DNA of 64,000 bases from Kineococcus rhizosphaerae (GCF_003002055.1 NZ_PVZF01000014.1:62001-126000); one strand, 5' to 3'. Positions 17,692-25,787 are shown, numbered from the stretch's first letter. Notes: generated from the letters alone by a model not told the origin. Program-made: numbers and translations.

Positions 17692-18186
17692 GTGACCACC
17701 GCTCCCGCCGACCCGATCGACGCCGCCCGCGCGGAGTGGGCCCACATCCACCCCGACCTCGACTCGGCCCCCATGGCGGTGGCGGGCCGGCTGCGCCTGG
17801 TCGCCGCGGCCCTGGCGCGCGCCACGGACCCGGTGGTCAAGGCGGAGGGGCTGACGCGCCCGGAGTTCGACGTGCTCAGCGCGGTCCGCCGCAGCGGCAC
17901 CCCCCTGACGCCCACCGGCATCGCCGCCGCGACCCTGGCCTCGGGCGCCGCGACGACCAAGCGCCTCGACCACCTCACGGCCGTCGGCCACCTCGAGCGC
18001 ACCCCCGACGAGCGCGACGGCCGCGTGACCCGGCTGTCCCTGACCGCCACCGGCACCGAGCTCGTCGACCGCCTGCTCCCGCGGATCCTTGAGGCCGAGG
18101 GCGCCTTCGCCGCCGCGCTCGGCCCCCACCAGCAGCAGCAGCTCGCGCAGTCCCTGCGCGTCCTGCTGCAGCACGCCCCGGCCTGA
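17692..18186 (+). CDS. MarR-family transcriptional regulator
   Basis: A 164-residue winged-helix repressor. The core reads LTRPEFDVLSAVRRSG, then the recognition helix region ASGAATTKRLDHLTAVGHLER, then the wing DERDGRVTRLSLTATG, matching the MarR DRR-type signature. Helices at each end form the dimer interface. It probably binds the palindrome just upstream and represses both itself and the divergent FUSC exporter until a ligand binds. The target is strongly suggested by position but not proven. Confidence 0.9.
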   Translation: MTTAPADPIDAARAEWAHIHPDLDSAPMAVAGRLRLVAAALARATDPVVKAEGLTRPEFDVLSAVRRSGTPLTPTGIAAATLASGAATTKRLDHLTAVGHLERTPDERDGRVTRLSLTATGTELVDRLLPRILEAEGAFAAALGPHQQQQLAQSLRVLLQHAPA

Positions 18187-18224
18187 GCACCCGCGCCTCA
18201 GGGTTCAGCGGGGTCCACCCGGGT

Positions 18225-18953
18225 TCAGCCGACGGTGCCGCTGAGGTCGAAGGCCCGCGGCGGGCCGGACAGGAGCTCCTTGGCCTGCACCCCGTAGCGG
18301 TCGAGGACCTCGTCCTGACCGGCCTCCACGCCATCCAGCGCCAGCCGCACGAGCTCGGCGGGGTCGTTCATCGCCCCCTCGGGCAGGTCCAGCCCGAACT
18401 CGCGTACGAACGCCTTCATGGGCTCGGTGGCCGTCATCCCCGGCACCAGCGCCGTGACCTGCGTGCCCTGCCCGGCCAGCTCCAGCCGGATCCCGTTGGT
18501 CAGGCCCCACTGCGCGGACTTGGCCGCCGCGTACGCGGTGTTGCCCTCGACCGTGGCCCACGCCGCGACCGACAGGACGTTGAGGATCGCGCCGCCGCCG
18601 TTGCGGGCCAGGACCGGGGCGAAGGCCCGGACCACGGCCAGGGTCCCGTGGAAGTTGGAGTCCAGCACGTCGCGGATGGCTCGCAGGTCCCCGTCGACGA
18701 GGTTGCCGCCGGCGGTGGAGGCCGCGTTGTTGACGAGCAGGTCGACGTCGGCGGCAGCCTCGGCGGCCGCCTCCACCGAGGCCTGGTCGGCGGTGTCGAG
18801 GCGCAGCACCTCGGCCCCGGGGACGTCGACGAGCTCGGGGCGCCGGGCGGTGGCGTAGACCTTGGCGCCGCGGCGCACGAGCTCGGTCGCGAACGCGTGA
18901 CCGATGCCGCGGTTGGAGCCGGTGACCAGTGCGGTGCTTCCGTTCAGTCTCAT
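18225..18953 (-). CDS. Short-chain dehydrogenase/reductase
   Basis: This 242-residue NAD(P)-dependent oxidoreductase has the cofactor loop TGSNRGIG at 11-18, NNA at 75-77, catalytic S128, and the YxxxK pair Y141/K145. Basic residues after the second strand (ARRPE) favour NADP. It is divergent from an AraC-type regulator, a common arrangement for an inducible reductase. The substrate is unknown. The ATG start has a leaderless -10 box. Confidence 0.9.
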   Translation of the reverse strand: MRLNGSTALVTGSNRGIGHAFATELVRRGAKVYATARRPELVDVPGAEVLRLDTADQASVEAAAEAAADVDLLVNNAASTAGGNLVDGDLRAIRDVLDSNFHGTLAVVRAFAPVLARNGGGAILNVLSVAAWATVEGNTAYAAAKSAQWGLTNGIRLELAGQGTQVTALVPGMTATEPMKAFVREFGLDLPEGAMNDPAELVRLALDGVEAGQDEVLDRYGVQAKELLSGPPRAFDLSGTVG

Positions 18954-18959
18954 GCTCCG

Positions 18960-18965
18960 ACCGTA
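18960..18965 (-). promoter_or_regulatory. -10 box, leaderless promoter of the SDR gene
   Basis: TACGGT on the minus strand, 6 bases before ATG 18953. Confidence 0.6.
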
Positions 18966-19043
18966 GGCAGCTCCCGTGCGTTGATCGATGCTCGATCGGC
19001 TCATCTTCTTGCCCGTTCGTCTCACACGTGGTGAGGTGAGGCC

Positions 19044-19997
19044 GTGGACCCCCTGAGCGACGTCCTGGCCGTCTCCGGCGTGCGGGGCACCCTGGGCAAC
19101 CGCGTCGCCGCCGGCGGCACCTGGGCGACGGCCGTGGACGGCGGCCCGGGCGAGGCCGTGCTGCACGCGGTCACCGCCGGCCGCGCGTGGCTGACGGTGC
19201 CCGCCCGCCCGCCGGTGGAGCTGAGCGCCGGCGACGTCGTCCTGGTCGGCGGCGTCCCCCACGCGCTGGGCGACGCCCCCGGCACCCCGGGCGTGGGCTG
19301 CGACCGCGCCGCGGCGACGCGCCGCGCCCGCACGGGCGAGGTCCTGACGCTGGGGTCCGCGCCGGCCACGACGCACGTCCTGACCCTCGCCTACACCTGC
19401 GACAGGACGGCCCTGACCCAGGTGGTGCAGGGCCTGCCCGACCTGGTCCACGTCGCGGCCGGCGCGGGGTCGGCCGGCCTCGACGCCACCGTGCGGATGC
19501 TCGACCACGAGCTGCGGGACCCGCAGATCGCGTCCGCCGCGGTCCTGAACAGCCTCGTCGACGTGGTCCTGGTGCAGCTGCTGCGCGCCTGGCTGGCCTC
19601 GCGCCCGGCCACCTGCCGGGGGACCTGGCTGGCGATGACCCAGGACCCGGTGGTGGGCCGGGCCCTCGAGCAGCTGCACGCCGACCCCGCCCGGGCCTGG
19701 ACGACGTCGTCCCTGGCCGCGGCGACCTCGGTCTCGCGGGCGACGCTGGCCCGGCGCTTCCCCGCGGTCATCGGCCAGACCCCCGCGGCCTACCTGACGA
19801 CGTGGCGCATGGACCTGGCCGCGGTGCGGCTGCGGCGGGGGCGCGAGCCGGTGGAGTCGATCGCCCCGGACGTCGGCTACGCCTCCGTGCCCGCCTTCAC
19901 GCGGGCCTTCACCCGGGCCCACGGCCGGCCCCCGGGCCGGTACCGCGCCGAGGCGCGGGCGGGGGAGGCCAAGCCGGTGGAGGCCAGGCCGGCCTGA
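19044..19997 (+). CDS. AraC-family transcriptional regulator
   Basis: This 317-residue regulator has an N-terminal cupin-type sensing domain (AraC-binding-like, about 10-180) and a C-terminal double helix-turn-helix (about 195-300). The first HTH contains TSSLAAATSVSRATLARRF and the second ends YASVPAFTRAFTRAHGRPPGRYR, the classic AraC signature. GTG 19044 is preceded by GAGGTGAGG. It is divergent from the SDR gene, its likely target. Confidence 0.9.
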   Translation: MDPLSDVLAVSGVRGTLGNRVAAGGTWATAVDGGPGEAVLHAVTAGRAWLTVPARPPVELSAGDVVLVGGVPHALGDAPGTPGVGCDRAAATRRARTGEVLTLGSAPATTHVLTLAYTCDRTALTQVVQGLPDLVHVAAGAGSAGLDATVRMLDHELRDPQIASAAVLNSLVDVVLVQLLRAWLASRPATCRGTWLAMTQDPVVGRALEQLHADPARAWTTSSLAAATSVSRATLARRFPAVIGQTPAAYLTTWRMDLAAVRLRRGREPVESIAPDVGYASVPAFTRAFTRAHGRPPGRYRAEARAGEAKPVEARPA

Positions 19998-20006
19998 GGG
20001 CCCCGC

Positions 20007-20597
20007 TCAGCGCGCGGAGCGCAGCGCGTCCTCGACGGAGACGACCCCGTCCCGGTACCGCCGGGTGATCTCGTCGGTGCACGCGTCCATGGCCTCCTGG
20101 ACGCGGTGCCGGTCGGCGGACAGCTCGTGCTCGAGACCGACGAGCCGGTCGCGCGCGGCCTGCAGCTGCGCGGCGTCCATGGCCGTCAGGTCGGACAGGT
20201 GCGGGTCGGCGACGGCGAGCTCGGCCCGGCGGCGGTGCTCGCCGACGCGGGAGGGCTCGACGGAGGTGAACCGCCCCATGCCGTGGTCGGTGCGTCGGGG
20301 GTCGGCCAGGACGTCGGTGAGCTTGGCGACGAGCTCGGCGTCGCTGCGGGCGTGGCGGACGTCGGTGGCGCCGTCGGCGCCCGCGCGGCGTTCCTCCTCG
20401 GCGCCCAGCAGGTCGAGGCGGCCCTGGATGAGGCGGCGCGCGTAGGACAGGTCCGCCTCCTCCTGCTCGGCGACGGTGCGGTGCTCGCGCAGGGTCTCCA
20501 GGTCCATGTCGCGCAACCCGTCGAGGAAGTCGGGGGCGAGGACCTTGTCGAGGGCGCGTCGTCCGCCCGCCTGGTACCCGCTGACCTGCTCGTCCAT
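20007..20597 (-). CDS. rsiG: RsiG-like c-di-GMP-binding anti-sigma factor
   Basis: In Streptomyces RsiG holds the sigma factor WhiG inactive when bound to cyclic di-GMP. This 196-residue, mostly helical protein carries the exact signature E(x3)S(x2)R(x3)Q(x3)D twice: E47-S51-R54-Q58-D62 and E156-S160-R163-Q167-D171. That duplicated motif on two antiparallel helices is the known c-di-GMP-binding feature of the family. ATG 20597 follows GGGGGAGA; an upstream GTG (20645) has no such site. A possible -10, TACTCT, is at 20667-20662. The partner sigma factor gene (WhiG/FliA type) is not in this window. In a motile actinomycete it may control flagellar or dispersal genes; that is inference. Confidence 0.85.
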   Translation of the reverse strand: MDEQVSGYQAGGRRALDKVLAPDFLDGLRDMDLETLREHRTVAEQEEADLSYARRLIQGRLDLLGAEEERRAGADGATDVRHARSDAELVAKLTDVLADPRRTDHGMGRFTSVEPSRVGEHRRRAELAVADPHLSDLTAMDAAQLQAARDRLVGLEHELSADRHRVQEAMDACTDEITRRYRDGVVSVEDALRSAR

Positions 20598-20700
20598 GAC
20601 GGTCTCCCCCGACTCGATGGCGACTCCCCGCACGTGTGTGGTCACGATGCGTGCGTTCGCCAGAGTATGACCCAGCGGACGCGGTCGCGTCAGGGGGCCG

Positions 20701-21789
20701 TCACGGAGCGACGACGACCTCCTGGGCCGCGGCGATCCGGCGCTGCTCGGCCCCCTCGGTGCCCGATCCGGCCACGACGTGCAGCTGCGCGTCGACGGGC
20801 AGGGAGCGCTTGACGACGGCCAGGGCGACCGGCCCCAGCTCGTGGTGGCGCGCGGCCGTCGTCACGCGGCCGACCACCTTGTCCGCCAGGACGACGTCGT
20901 CGCCGTGGGCGGGCAGGTCGTGCGAGGACCCGTCGAGGTGCAGCTGCACGAGCCGGCGCGGCGGGCGCCCGAGGTTGTGCACCTTGGCGACCGTCTCCTG
21001 GCCCCGGTAGCAGCCCTTGTGCAGGTGGACGGCGGTGCGCAGCCAGTCGAGCTCGTGCGGGATGGACCGCTCGTCGGTCTCCAGCCCCAGCCGCGGGCGC
21101 CAGGCCTCCACGCGCAGGGCCTCGCTCGCCCAGGTGCCGGCCAGCCGGCGGCCGTCGACGGCGGCGACGAGCCCGGCCCGCGGGACGACCACCTCGCGCC
21201 AGGGACGCTCGGCCCCGGGGTGCTCGAGGGTGGACACCGCGCTGTAGCTCGCGGTGTCGGCCGAGCCGCCCTCGTTCGCCGGGGTCGCGCCGGGCCAGGG
21301 GTCGACCCACACCGGCCCGTGCGAGCTGACGTCGGAGCGGCTCGGCTCCCCCAGGACGGCGAACTCCTGCCCCACGTCGGCGATCTCGACGCGGAGCATG
21401 AACTTCATGCGCTCCAGCCAGGCCCGCAGCGCGTCGACGGCGCCGGGCTCGACGGTGATCCACGTCGCCTCGCCGTCGTCGACGAGGTGCAGCGCGTGCT
21501 CGACGCGCCCGGTCGGGCTGAGCACCAGCGTCTCGGTGGAGGTCCCCGGCGCCAGGCCCGTGAGGGCCTGGCTGGTGATGCTGTGCAGCCAGGAGAGCCG
21601 GTCGGGCCCGCTGAGGCGCAGGACCCCGCGGTGGGACAGGTCCACCACGGCCTCGCCGCGCACCAGGGCGCGCTGCTCGCCGTGCGGGTCCCCGTAGTGC
21701 CACGCGACCCCGGCGTCGGGGCCCTCGGCGGCGACGGCCCCGGGGGCGTCGAGCAGGGGGGAACGGTGCTGAACGGTCGACGCGCTCAC
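20701..21789 (-). CDS. ygfZ: Folate-binding protein YgfZ
   Basis: YgfZ-type proteins are tetrahydrofolate-binding and help repair or mature iron-sulfur enzymes. The 362-residue protein has the GcvT-like fold and the diagnostic KGCYRGQE motif at 258-265. GTG 21789 follows GGAGG at good spacing. It is last in a minus-strand run with a Fur-family regulator and a nitrobindin-like gene, 10 bases after the Fur stop, so it is probably co-transcribed. Confidence 0.92.
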   Translation of the reverse strand: MSASTVQHRSPLLDAPGAVAAEGPDAGVAWHYGDPHGEQRALVRGEAVVDLSHRGVLRLSGPDRLSWLHSITSQALTGLAPGTSTETLVLSPTGRVEHALHLVDDGEATWITVEPGAVDALRAWLERMKFMLRVEIADVGQEFAVLGEPSRSDVSSHGPVWVDPWPGATPANEGGSADTASYSAVSTLEHPGAERPWREVVVPRAGLVAAVDGRRLAGTWASEALRVEAWRPRLGLETDERSIPHELDWLRTAVHLHKGCYRGQETVAKVHNLGRPPRRLVQLHLDGSSHDLPAHGDDVVLADKVVGRVTTAARHHELGPVALAVVKRSLPVDAQLHVVAGSGTEGAEQRRIAAAQEVVVAP

Positions 21790-21799
21790 GTCGGGCCTC

Positions 21800-22225
21800 C
21801 TACCGGTCGCGGCACCGGGCGCACCGGCCCCGCAGGGCCAGGTGCCCGGTGTCCACGACGAAGTCGTCGCTGGACAGGATCTCCGCGGCCATCTCCCGGG
21901 CCGGCCCCGGATCGGCCTCGGCCACCGCGCCGCACCCGTCGCAGACCAGGTGCAGGTGCCCGCCGTGCTCGACGGCGTGGAACGAGGGCACCTTGCGGTC
22001 CAGCTGGGTGCGGGCGACGAACCCGACCTCCTCGAGGACCGCCAGCGCCCGGTAGACGGTCGAGGGGTCCACCCGTGGCGAACCGTCGCCGGCGCCCAGG
22101 TGTTCCGCGACGTCCTCGGCGCTGGCGTGCCCGAGCTCGCGGACGGCCTCGAGGATGCGCCGCCGCTGCGGCGTCGAGCGCAGGCCGCGGGCGTGCAGCA
22201 CGTCCCCGAGGTCGGAGGTGGCCAC
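21800..22225 (-). CDS. Fur-family metal regulator (Zur/FurB-like)
   Basis: This 141-residue regulator has an N-terminal winged helix (LRSTPQRRRILEAV; VDPSTVYRALAVLEEVGFV) and a C-terminal metal and dimer domain. The structural zinc site is formed by two CxxC pairs, C95/C98 (CDGCG) and C135/C138 (CARC), with the His-rich HGGHLHLVC before them. These features resemble zinc-sensing Zur/FurB more than Fur or PerR, but I would not fix the metal by eye. GTG 22225 lies 14 bases after the nitrobindin-like stop; no clear ribosome site is visible, so it may be read by coupling. Confidence 0.85.
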   Translation of the reverse strand: MATSDLGDVLHARGLRSTPQRRRILEAVRELGHASAEDVAEHLGAGDGSPRVDPSTVYRALAVLEEVGFVARTQLDRKVPSFHAVEHGGHLHLVCDGCGAVAEADPGPAREMAAEILSSDDFVVDTGHLALRGRCARCRDR

Positions 22226-22239
22226 GTCTGGGGGGGTGC

Positions 22240-22782
22240 TCAGTCGACGCGCTTGAGCCGCGCCGAGGCGTAGCTGCGCATCGGGTGCCCGGCCAGCGTC
22301 ACGTCGGTCGCCCACAGCAGGTCGCCCTCGACGAGGCCGTACATCCGCGTGCCCGCGGTGTACTCGTGCGCCGTGGTGGTGCGGGCCACGACGTCGGTGG
22401 ACAGGTCGATGCGCGGGCCGCGGGCGGTGCCGACGAGGATCTCGACGACGCCCGTGGGGTGGGTCAGCAGGACCTCGAGCTCGACGGGGCGGGGCCCGTC
22501 GGCGGGCGCGGGGGCGTCCAGGTCCACGGGCTGGGGGCGCCAGAACCCCGTCTCGACGTCGAGGGGGTCGGTGGTGTTCCCGGCCTCGTCCAGCGCCCAG
22601 GTCGTGGAGGTGTAGCTGAGGAAGTCGCGGCCGTCGTGGCCGAACTCGACGACCTGCCCGAAGCGGGTGTCGGTCTCACCGCGGGCCGGGTGCCCGAGGA
22701 CGCCGGCGCCCTCCCAGCGGCCCAGGAGCCACGACAGCGGGACGAGGGTCAGCGGGGTGTCGGTGCGCAGGGGGACGGCCAC
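22240..22782 (-). CDS. Ferric nitrobindin-like protein (FABP-like beta barrel)
   Basis: Nitrobindins are 10-strand beta barrels, several of which bind heme and detoxify reactive nitrogen species. The 180-residue protein has the family motif GxWxGxG at 21-27 (GRWEGAG). Near the C-terminus, where heme-binding members have the iron-ligating His, this one reads PMRSYASARL, placing Tyr171 at that position. It would therefore belong to the non-heme, nitrobindin-like subgroup. The gene starts 3 bases after a 35-codon membrane-protein gene and precedes the Fur regulator in one transcript. Confidence 0.85.
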   Translation of the reverse strand: MAVPLRTDTPLTLVPLSWLLGRWEGAGVLGHPARGETDTRFGQVVEFGHDGRDFLSYTSTTWALDEAGNTTDPLDVETGFWRPQPVDLDAPAPADGPRPVELEVLLTHPTGVVEILVGTARGPRIDLSTDVVARTTTAHEYTAGTRMYGLVEGDLLWATDVTLAGHPMRSYASARLKRVD

Positions 22783-22785
22783 GGG

Positions 22786-22893
22786 TCAGCGCTGTCCCTG
22801 GAAGAGCCGGTAGACGACGTACCCGGCGAACCACGCGATGACGATGCTCACCACGATCAGCAGAACCAGGAAGAAGACTTCGAGAGGGTGCAC
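22786..22893 (-). CDS. 35-residue single-span membrane protein
   Basis: A short gene with strong local support. GTG 22893 has the -10 box TAGGCT exactly 6 bases upstream, and the stop lies 3 bases before the nitrobindin-like start. The peptide is HPLEVFFLVLLIVVSIVIA (after the initiator), then WFAGYVVYRLFQGQR: one hydrophobic helix with Tyr/Arg at its end, so the C-terminus is probably cytoplasmic. The function is unknown. It is the first gene of the transcript running through the Fur regulator to ygfZ. Confidence 0.75.
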   Translation of the reverse strand: MHPLEVFFLVLLIVVSIVIAWFAGYVVYRLFQGQR

Positions 22894-22899
22894 CCGGCG

Positions 22900-22905
22900 A
22901 GCCTA
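22900..22905 (-). promoter_or_regulatory. -10 box, leaderless promoter of the small membrane protein operon
   Basis: TAGGCT on the minus strand, 6 bases before GTG 22893. Confidence 0.6.
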
Positions 22906-22970
22906 CCGGCGCCGGTCGCGCCGGACGTGCCGACGTGGGCAGGCTCACGACCCGGCCCGCAGGCCCGCGG

Positions 22971-23027
22971 CAGGACCCGACAGGACCTCGGGGCAGGACC
23001 TCGGAGCAGGACCTCAGAGCAGGACGA
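22971..23027. repeat. 13-bp tandem repeat across the stop codon of the 23014 gene
   Basis: Three consecutive units, CAGGACCTCGGGG, CAGGACCTCGGAG and CAGGACCTCAGAG, begin at 22981. They are flanked by partial copies (CAGGACCCGA at 22971 and CAGGACGAG at 23020). The array covers the end of the membrane-protein gene, including its stop, and the intergenic space. Confidence 0.75.
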
Positions 23028-23811
23028 GCCGGCCCACGAGGTAGGCGCCGCCGCCGGCGAGGGCCACGGGCACGGCGGCCACCGCGAGCGCCGCCGGCAC
23101 GGTGCGCGCCGCCGGCAACCGCGACGTCAGCCCGCGCCACGCCGAGACCAGCAGCCCCGCCCCGACCCCCGCGACGATCCCGGACACGGCCCAGCGACCC
23201 TGCGAGACCACGTCGCCGGTGCCCGCGCCCAGCAGCAGGGCCACGGTGGCGGCGAACCAGCCCGCGGCCCCGCCGACGACGAGGTTGACGGGCCCGGCCA
23301 CGCGCAGCGGCCAGGTCGTGGCCGAGACGGCGCTGGTCGCCACGACGGCGGTCAGGACCACGGGGGTCAGCGTGGCGCCGGCGTAGGTGGAGGGCACCGC
23401 GATCCAGGCCGCGCCGAGCACGACGACGGCCTGCGCCGTCACGGCGGCCGTGACGGACTCGACGAGGCGGGGCCGGCCGTCGCGGCGCAGCAGCTGGTGG
23501 GCGAACGCCGCGAGCAGGGACAGGGTGGCGACGGACGGCAACCAGCCCAGGACGCCCGACATCTGGGTCCCCCGGTCGTGGGCGCGCACGACGGCTCCCG
23601 TGGCGGTGGCGGCGGCGGCCACCGCGACCAGCGCGACGAGGACGGTGGTGCCGCGGCGGGCGGGCAGGTCGAGCAGCTCGGGCCAGCCGGCGGCGACGAG
23701 GGCCCCGACGAGCACGACCGCCACGGCCAGCACCCCGAGCTGGCCGAAGGAGGCCAGCCCGAGCAGGACCGCCAGCGCGAAGGTGGTCGTCGCGGTGGCC
23801 GACGCGCTCAC
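23014..23811 (-). CDS. Multi-spanning membrane protein, 265 residues
   Basis: About eight hydrophobic helices are spread over the whole protein (for example [55 protein letters not shown]). I recognise no family. The start is uncertain: GTG 23811 has AGGGA just upstream and begins right before the first helix. The open frame extends 56 codons further through a repeated ADVPG pentapeptide, and an upstream GTG cannot be excluded. It is divergent from glnR. Base composition is like its neighbours. Confidence 0.6.
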   Translation of the reverse strand: MSASATATTTFALAVLLGLASFGQLGVLAVAVVLVGALVAAGWPELLDLPARRGTTVLVALVAVAAAATATGAVVRAHDRGTQMSGVLGWLPSVATLSLLAAFAHQLLRRDGRPRLVESVTAAVTAQAVVVLGAAWIAVPSTYAGATLTPVVLTAVVATSAVSATTWPLRVAGPVNLVVGGAAGWFAATVALLLGAGTGDVVSQGRWAVSGIVAGVGAGLLVSAWRGLTSRLPAARTVPAALAVAAVPVALAGGGAYLVGRLVLL

Positions 23812-23853
23812 GTCGGTCCCTGGGACATCGGCCCCCGGGACGTCGGCCCCGGG
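23810..23853. repeat. 15-bp degenerate tandem repeat upstream of the 23014 gene
   Basis: Three units: ACGTCGGTCCCTGGG, ACATCGGCCCCCGGG and ACGTCGGCCCCGGG. Read in the frame of the downstream membrane protein they would encode ADVPG-type repeats. It may be coding (a longer N-terminus) or part of the leader. Confidence 0.65.
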
Positions 23854-23964
23854 TCCTGCCGGCTCGTGCTCACCGCCCGATCCTCGCAGAGGGCGCGGAC
23901 CCCGGCCGGGGTGGTCCCGTCCGGCGTCCGTCCGGTTCGGCGACACGCGTAGGGTGGGCACCGT

Positions 23965-23970
23965 TATCCT
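23965..23970 (+). promoter_or_regulatory. -10 box of glnR-mshD
   Basis: TATCCT is a good -10 element about 90 bases before GTG 24062. It would give a leader with GGAGGACAGGAG as the ribosome site. Confidence 0.45.
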
Positions 23971-24061
23971 GCACACCACTCAGGCAGCTCGACCGTGGGA
24001 CCGCACCGGTCCCGGCGAGGCCCGGGCGGACGGCGCGTGCGGACGGAGGACAGGAGCGCGG

Positions 24062-24829
24062 GTGGCCCAGATCCTCGTGTTGACGAACGCACTGGCTCCT
24101 TCCACGGAGGTGCTGCCGGCCCTCGGCCTGCTCCCGCACAGCGTGCGCGTCCTGCCCGCCGAGGCGTCCGTGCTCGTCGACGAACCCCTGTCCGACGCCG
24201 TCCTGGTCGACGGCCGGCGCGAGCTCGCCGCGGCCCGGTCCCTGTGCCGGCTGCTGCGGACGACGGGGTTGTCCCAGCCCCTGCTGCTGGTGGTCACCGA
24301 GGGCGGGATGGCCGCGGTGGCCGCCGACTGGGGCGCCGACGACGTCCTGCTCGACACGTGCGGGCCCGCGGAGCTGGACGCCCGGCTGCGGCTGGCCGCG
24401 GGCCGGTTGCGCCGCCCGGTCGAGGACGCCGAGGCGGGTGGGCAGACCGAGATCCGCGCCGGCGACGTCGTCATCGACGAGGCCGCCTACTCCGCCCGGG
24501 TGCGCGGGCGCCAGCTCGACCTGACCTACAAGGAGTTCGAGCTCCTCAAGCACCTGGCCCAGCACCCCGGCCGCGTCTTCACGCGCGCGCAGCTGCTGCA
24601 GGAGGTCTGGGGGTACGACTACTTCGGCGGCACCCGCACGGTCGACGTCCACGTCCGCCGGTTGCGGGCCAAGCTGGGCGCCGAGCACGAGAACGCCATC
24701 GGCACGGTGCGCAACGTGGGCTACCGCTTCGTGTCCTCCGGCCGGGACCTCGACGACGAGCTCGAGCTGGGCGCGGACGTCGACCCCGGCCTGGCCGCCG
24801 CCGACGACCCCACCCGGCCGCGCCCGTGA
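24062..24829 (+). CDS. glnR: Nitrogen response regulator GlnR
   Basis: GlnR is the orphan OmpR-type master regulator of nitrogen assimilation in actinomycetes. The 255-residue protein opens with the characteristic [13 protein letters not shown] and has an atypical receiver domain ([25 protein letters not shown]). A winged helix at about 138-228 contains [20 protein letters not shown] and [21 protein letters not shown]. The usual acidic pocket of receivers is incomplete, as known for GlnR, so regulation need not be by phosphorylation. GTG 24062 has GGAGGACAGGAG upstream. The stop overlaps the mshD start by 4 bases. Confidence 0.92.
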   Translation: MAQILVLTNALAPSTEVLPALGLLPHSVRVLPAEASVLVDEPLSDAVLVDGRRELAAARSLCRLLRTTGLSQPLLLVVTEGGMAAVAADWGADDVLLDTCGPAELDARLRLAAGRLRRPVEDAEAGGQTEIRAGDVVIDEAAYSARVRGRQLDLTYKEFELLKHLAQHPGRVFTRAQLLQEVWGYDYFGGTRTVDVHVRRLRAKLGAEHENAIGTVRNVGYRFVSSGRDLDDELELGADVDPGLAAADDPTRPRP

Positions 24830-25710
24830 GCCTGGACCCCGGGCTGGACGCGGGCACGCGCGAGGCCGTCCTGGCGCTCGCCGCCGCCGCCTCCCGCGCC
24901 GACGACGCGACCGCGCTGTCGGAGGACGCGGTCCTGCGCCTGGCCGAGCTCGACGGCCCGGACGTGACGCACCTGCTGCGCCGCACCGGCGACGTGCTGA
25001 CCGGCTACGCCCAGCTCGTCCCCGCCGGCGACGGCCTGGAGGGCGAGCTGCTGGTCCACCCCGGGCACCGCCGCCGCGGGACCGGCACGTCGCTGGCCGC
25101 CGAGGTCGAGGCCCTCGCGGGCGGGCGCGCGGTGCGGTTGTGGTCGCATGGCGACACCCCCGGGGCCCGCGCGCTGGCCGCGCGGCGGGGCTGGGCGCGG
25201 GTGCGCGAGCTGCTGCGGCTGGAACGCCCCGCGGCCGGGCTGCTCGACCTGGAGGTGCCCGACCTGCCCGCGGGCCTCACCGTCCGCCCCTTCGAGCCGG
25301 GCGCCGACGACGACGCGTGGGTCGCGCTGAACGCGGCCGCGTTCGCCACCCACCCCGAGCAGGGCCGGTGGACGGTCGAGGACCTGCGGGCCCGGTTCAC
25401 CGAGGCCTGGTTCGACCCCTCCCTGCTGCTCCTGGCCCAGGACGCGGACGGCCTGGTCGCCTCCTGCTGGATGAAGGTCGAGGACGGGCACGGCGAGCTG
25501 TACGTGCTGGGCGTCGCCCCCGGCCGTTCGGGCGCCGGGCTGGGGCGGGCGCTGCTGGTGCGGGGCCTGCGCGCGGTGGCCGCCGCGTCCGCGGTGGACA
25601 CCGTCGACCTGTACGTCGACGGCGACAACGTGCCGGCCGTGAAGCTGTACGCGCGCCTGGGGTTCGAGCGCGCAGCCGTCGACGTGCAGTACGCCCGCCC
25701 CGCCGGCTGA
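24826..25710 (+). CDS. mshD: Mycothiol synthase (acetyl-CoA:Cys-GlcN-Ins acetyltransferase)
   Basis: MshD acetylates the cysteine amine to finish mycothiol. The 294-residue protein holds two GNAT domains. The first contains [16 protein letters not shown] (about 78-93); the second carries the acetyl-CoA loop [18 protein letters not shown] near 224-241 and [18 protein letters not shown]. The GTG start overlaps the glnR stop (GTGA). The glnR-mshD neighbourhood is also found in mycobacteria, which supports both names. Confidence 0.95.
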   Translation: MSLDPGLDAGTREAVLALAAAASRADDATALSEDAVLRLAELDGPDVTHLLRRTGDVLTGYAQLVPAGDGLEGELLVHPGHRRRGTGTSLAAEVEALAGGRAVRLWSHGDTPGARALAARRGWARVRELLRLERPAAGLLDLEVPDLPAGLTVRPFEPGADDDAWVALNAAAFATHPEQGRWTVEDLRARFTEAWFDPSLLLLAQDADGLVASCWMKVEDGHGELYVLGVAPGRSGAGLGRALLVRGLRAVAAASAVDTVDLYVDGDNVPAVKLYARLGFERAAVDVQYARPAG

Positions 25711-25713
25711 AGC

Positions 25714-25731
25714 GTTCACCGGACGTTCGTG
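25714..25731 (+). promoter_or_regulatory. Putative PHO box upstream of ppk
   Basis: GTTCACC at 25714 and GTTCGTG at 25725 form an 11-bp direct repeat 60-75 bases before the ppk start, matching the arrangement before pstS. Confidence 0.5.
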
Positions 25732-25774
25732 CCGCCCCGTCCTCCCGGCTCTGCGGGGGCGCCGGGCCCGGTGG

Positions 25775-25780
25775 CAGACT
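25775..25780 (+). promoter_or_regulatory. -10-like box of ppk
   Basis: CAGACT is 7 bases before ATG 25788 with no ribosome site, like other CAG-type leaderless promoters in this window. Confidence 0.35.
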
Positions 25781-25787
25781 GACCGGC

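Noticed and set aside
20779-23952. A 1057-codon open frame on the plus strand
   Set aside because: It lies antisense to ygfZ, the Fur-type gene, the nitrobindin-like gene and the small membrane protein. Its product is Arg/Gly/Pro-rich without any domain, a usual shadow in very GC-rich DNA.
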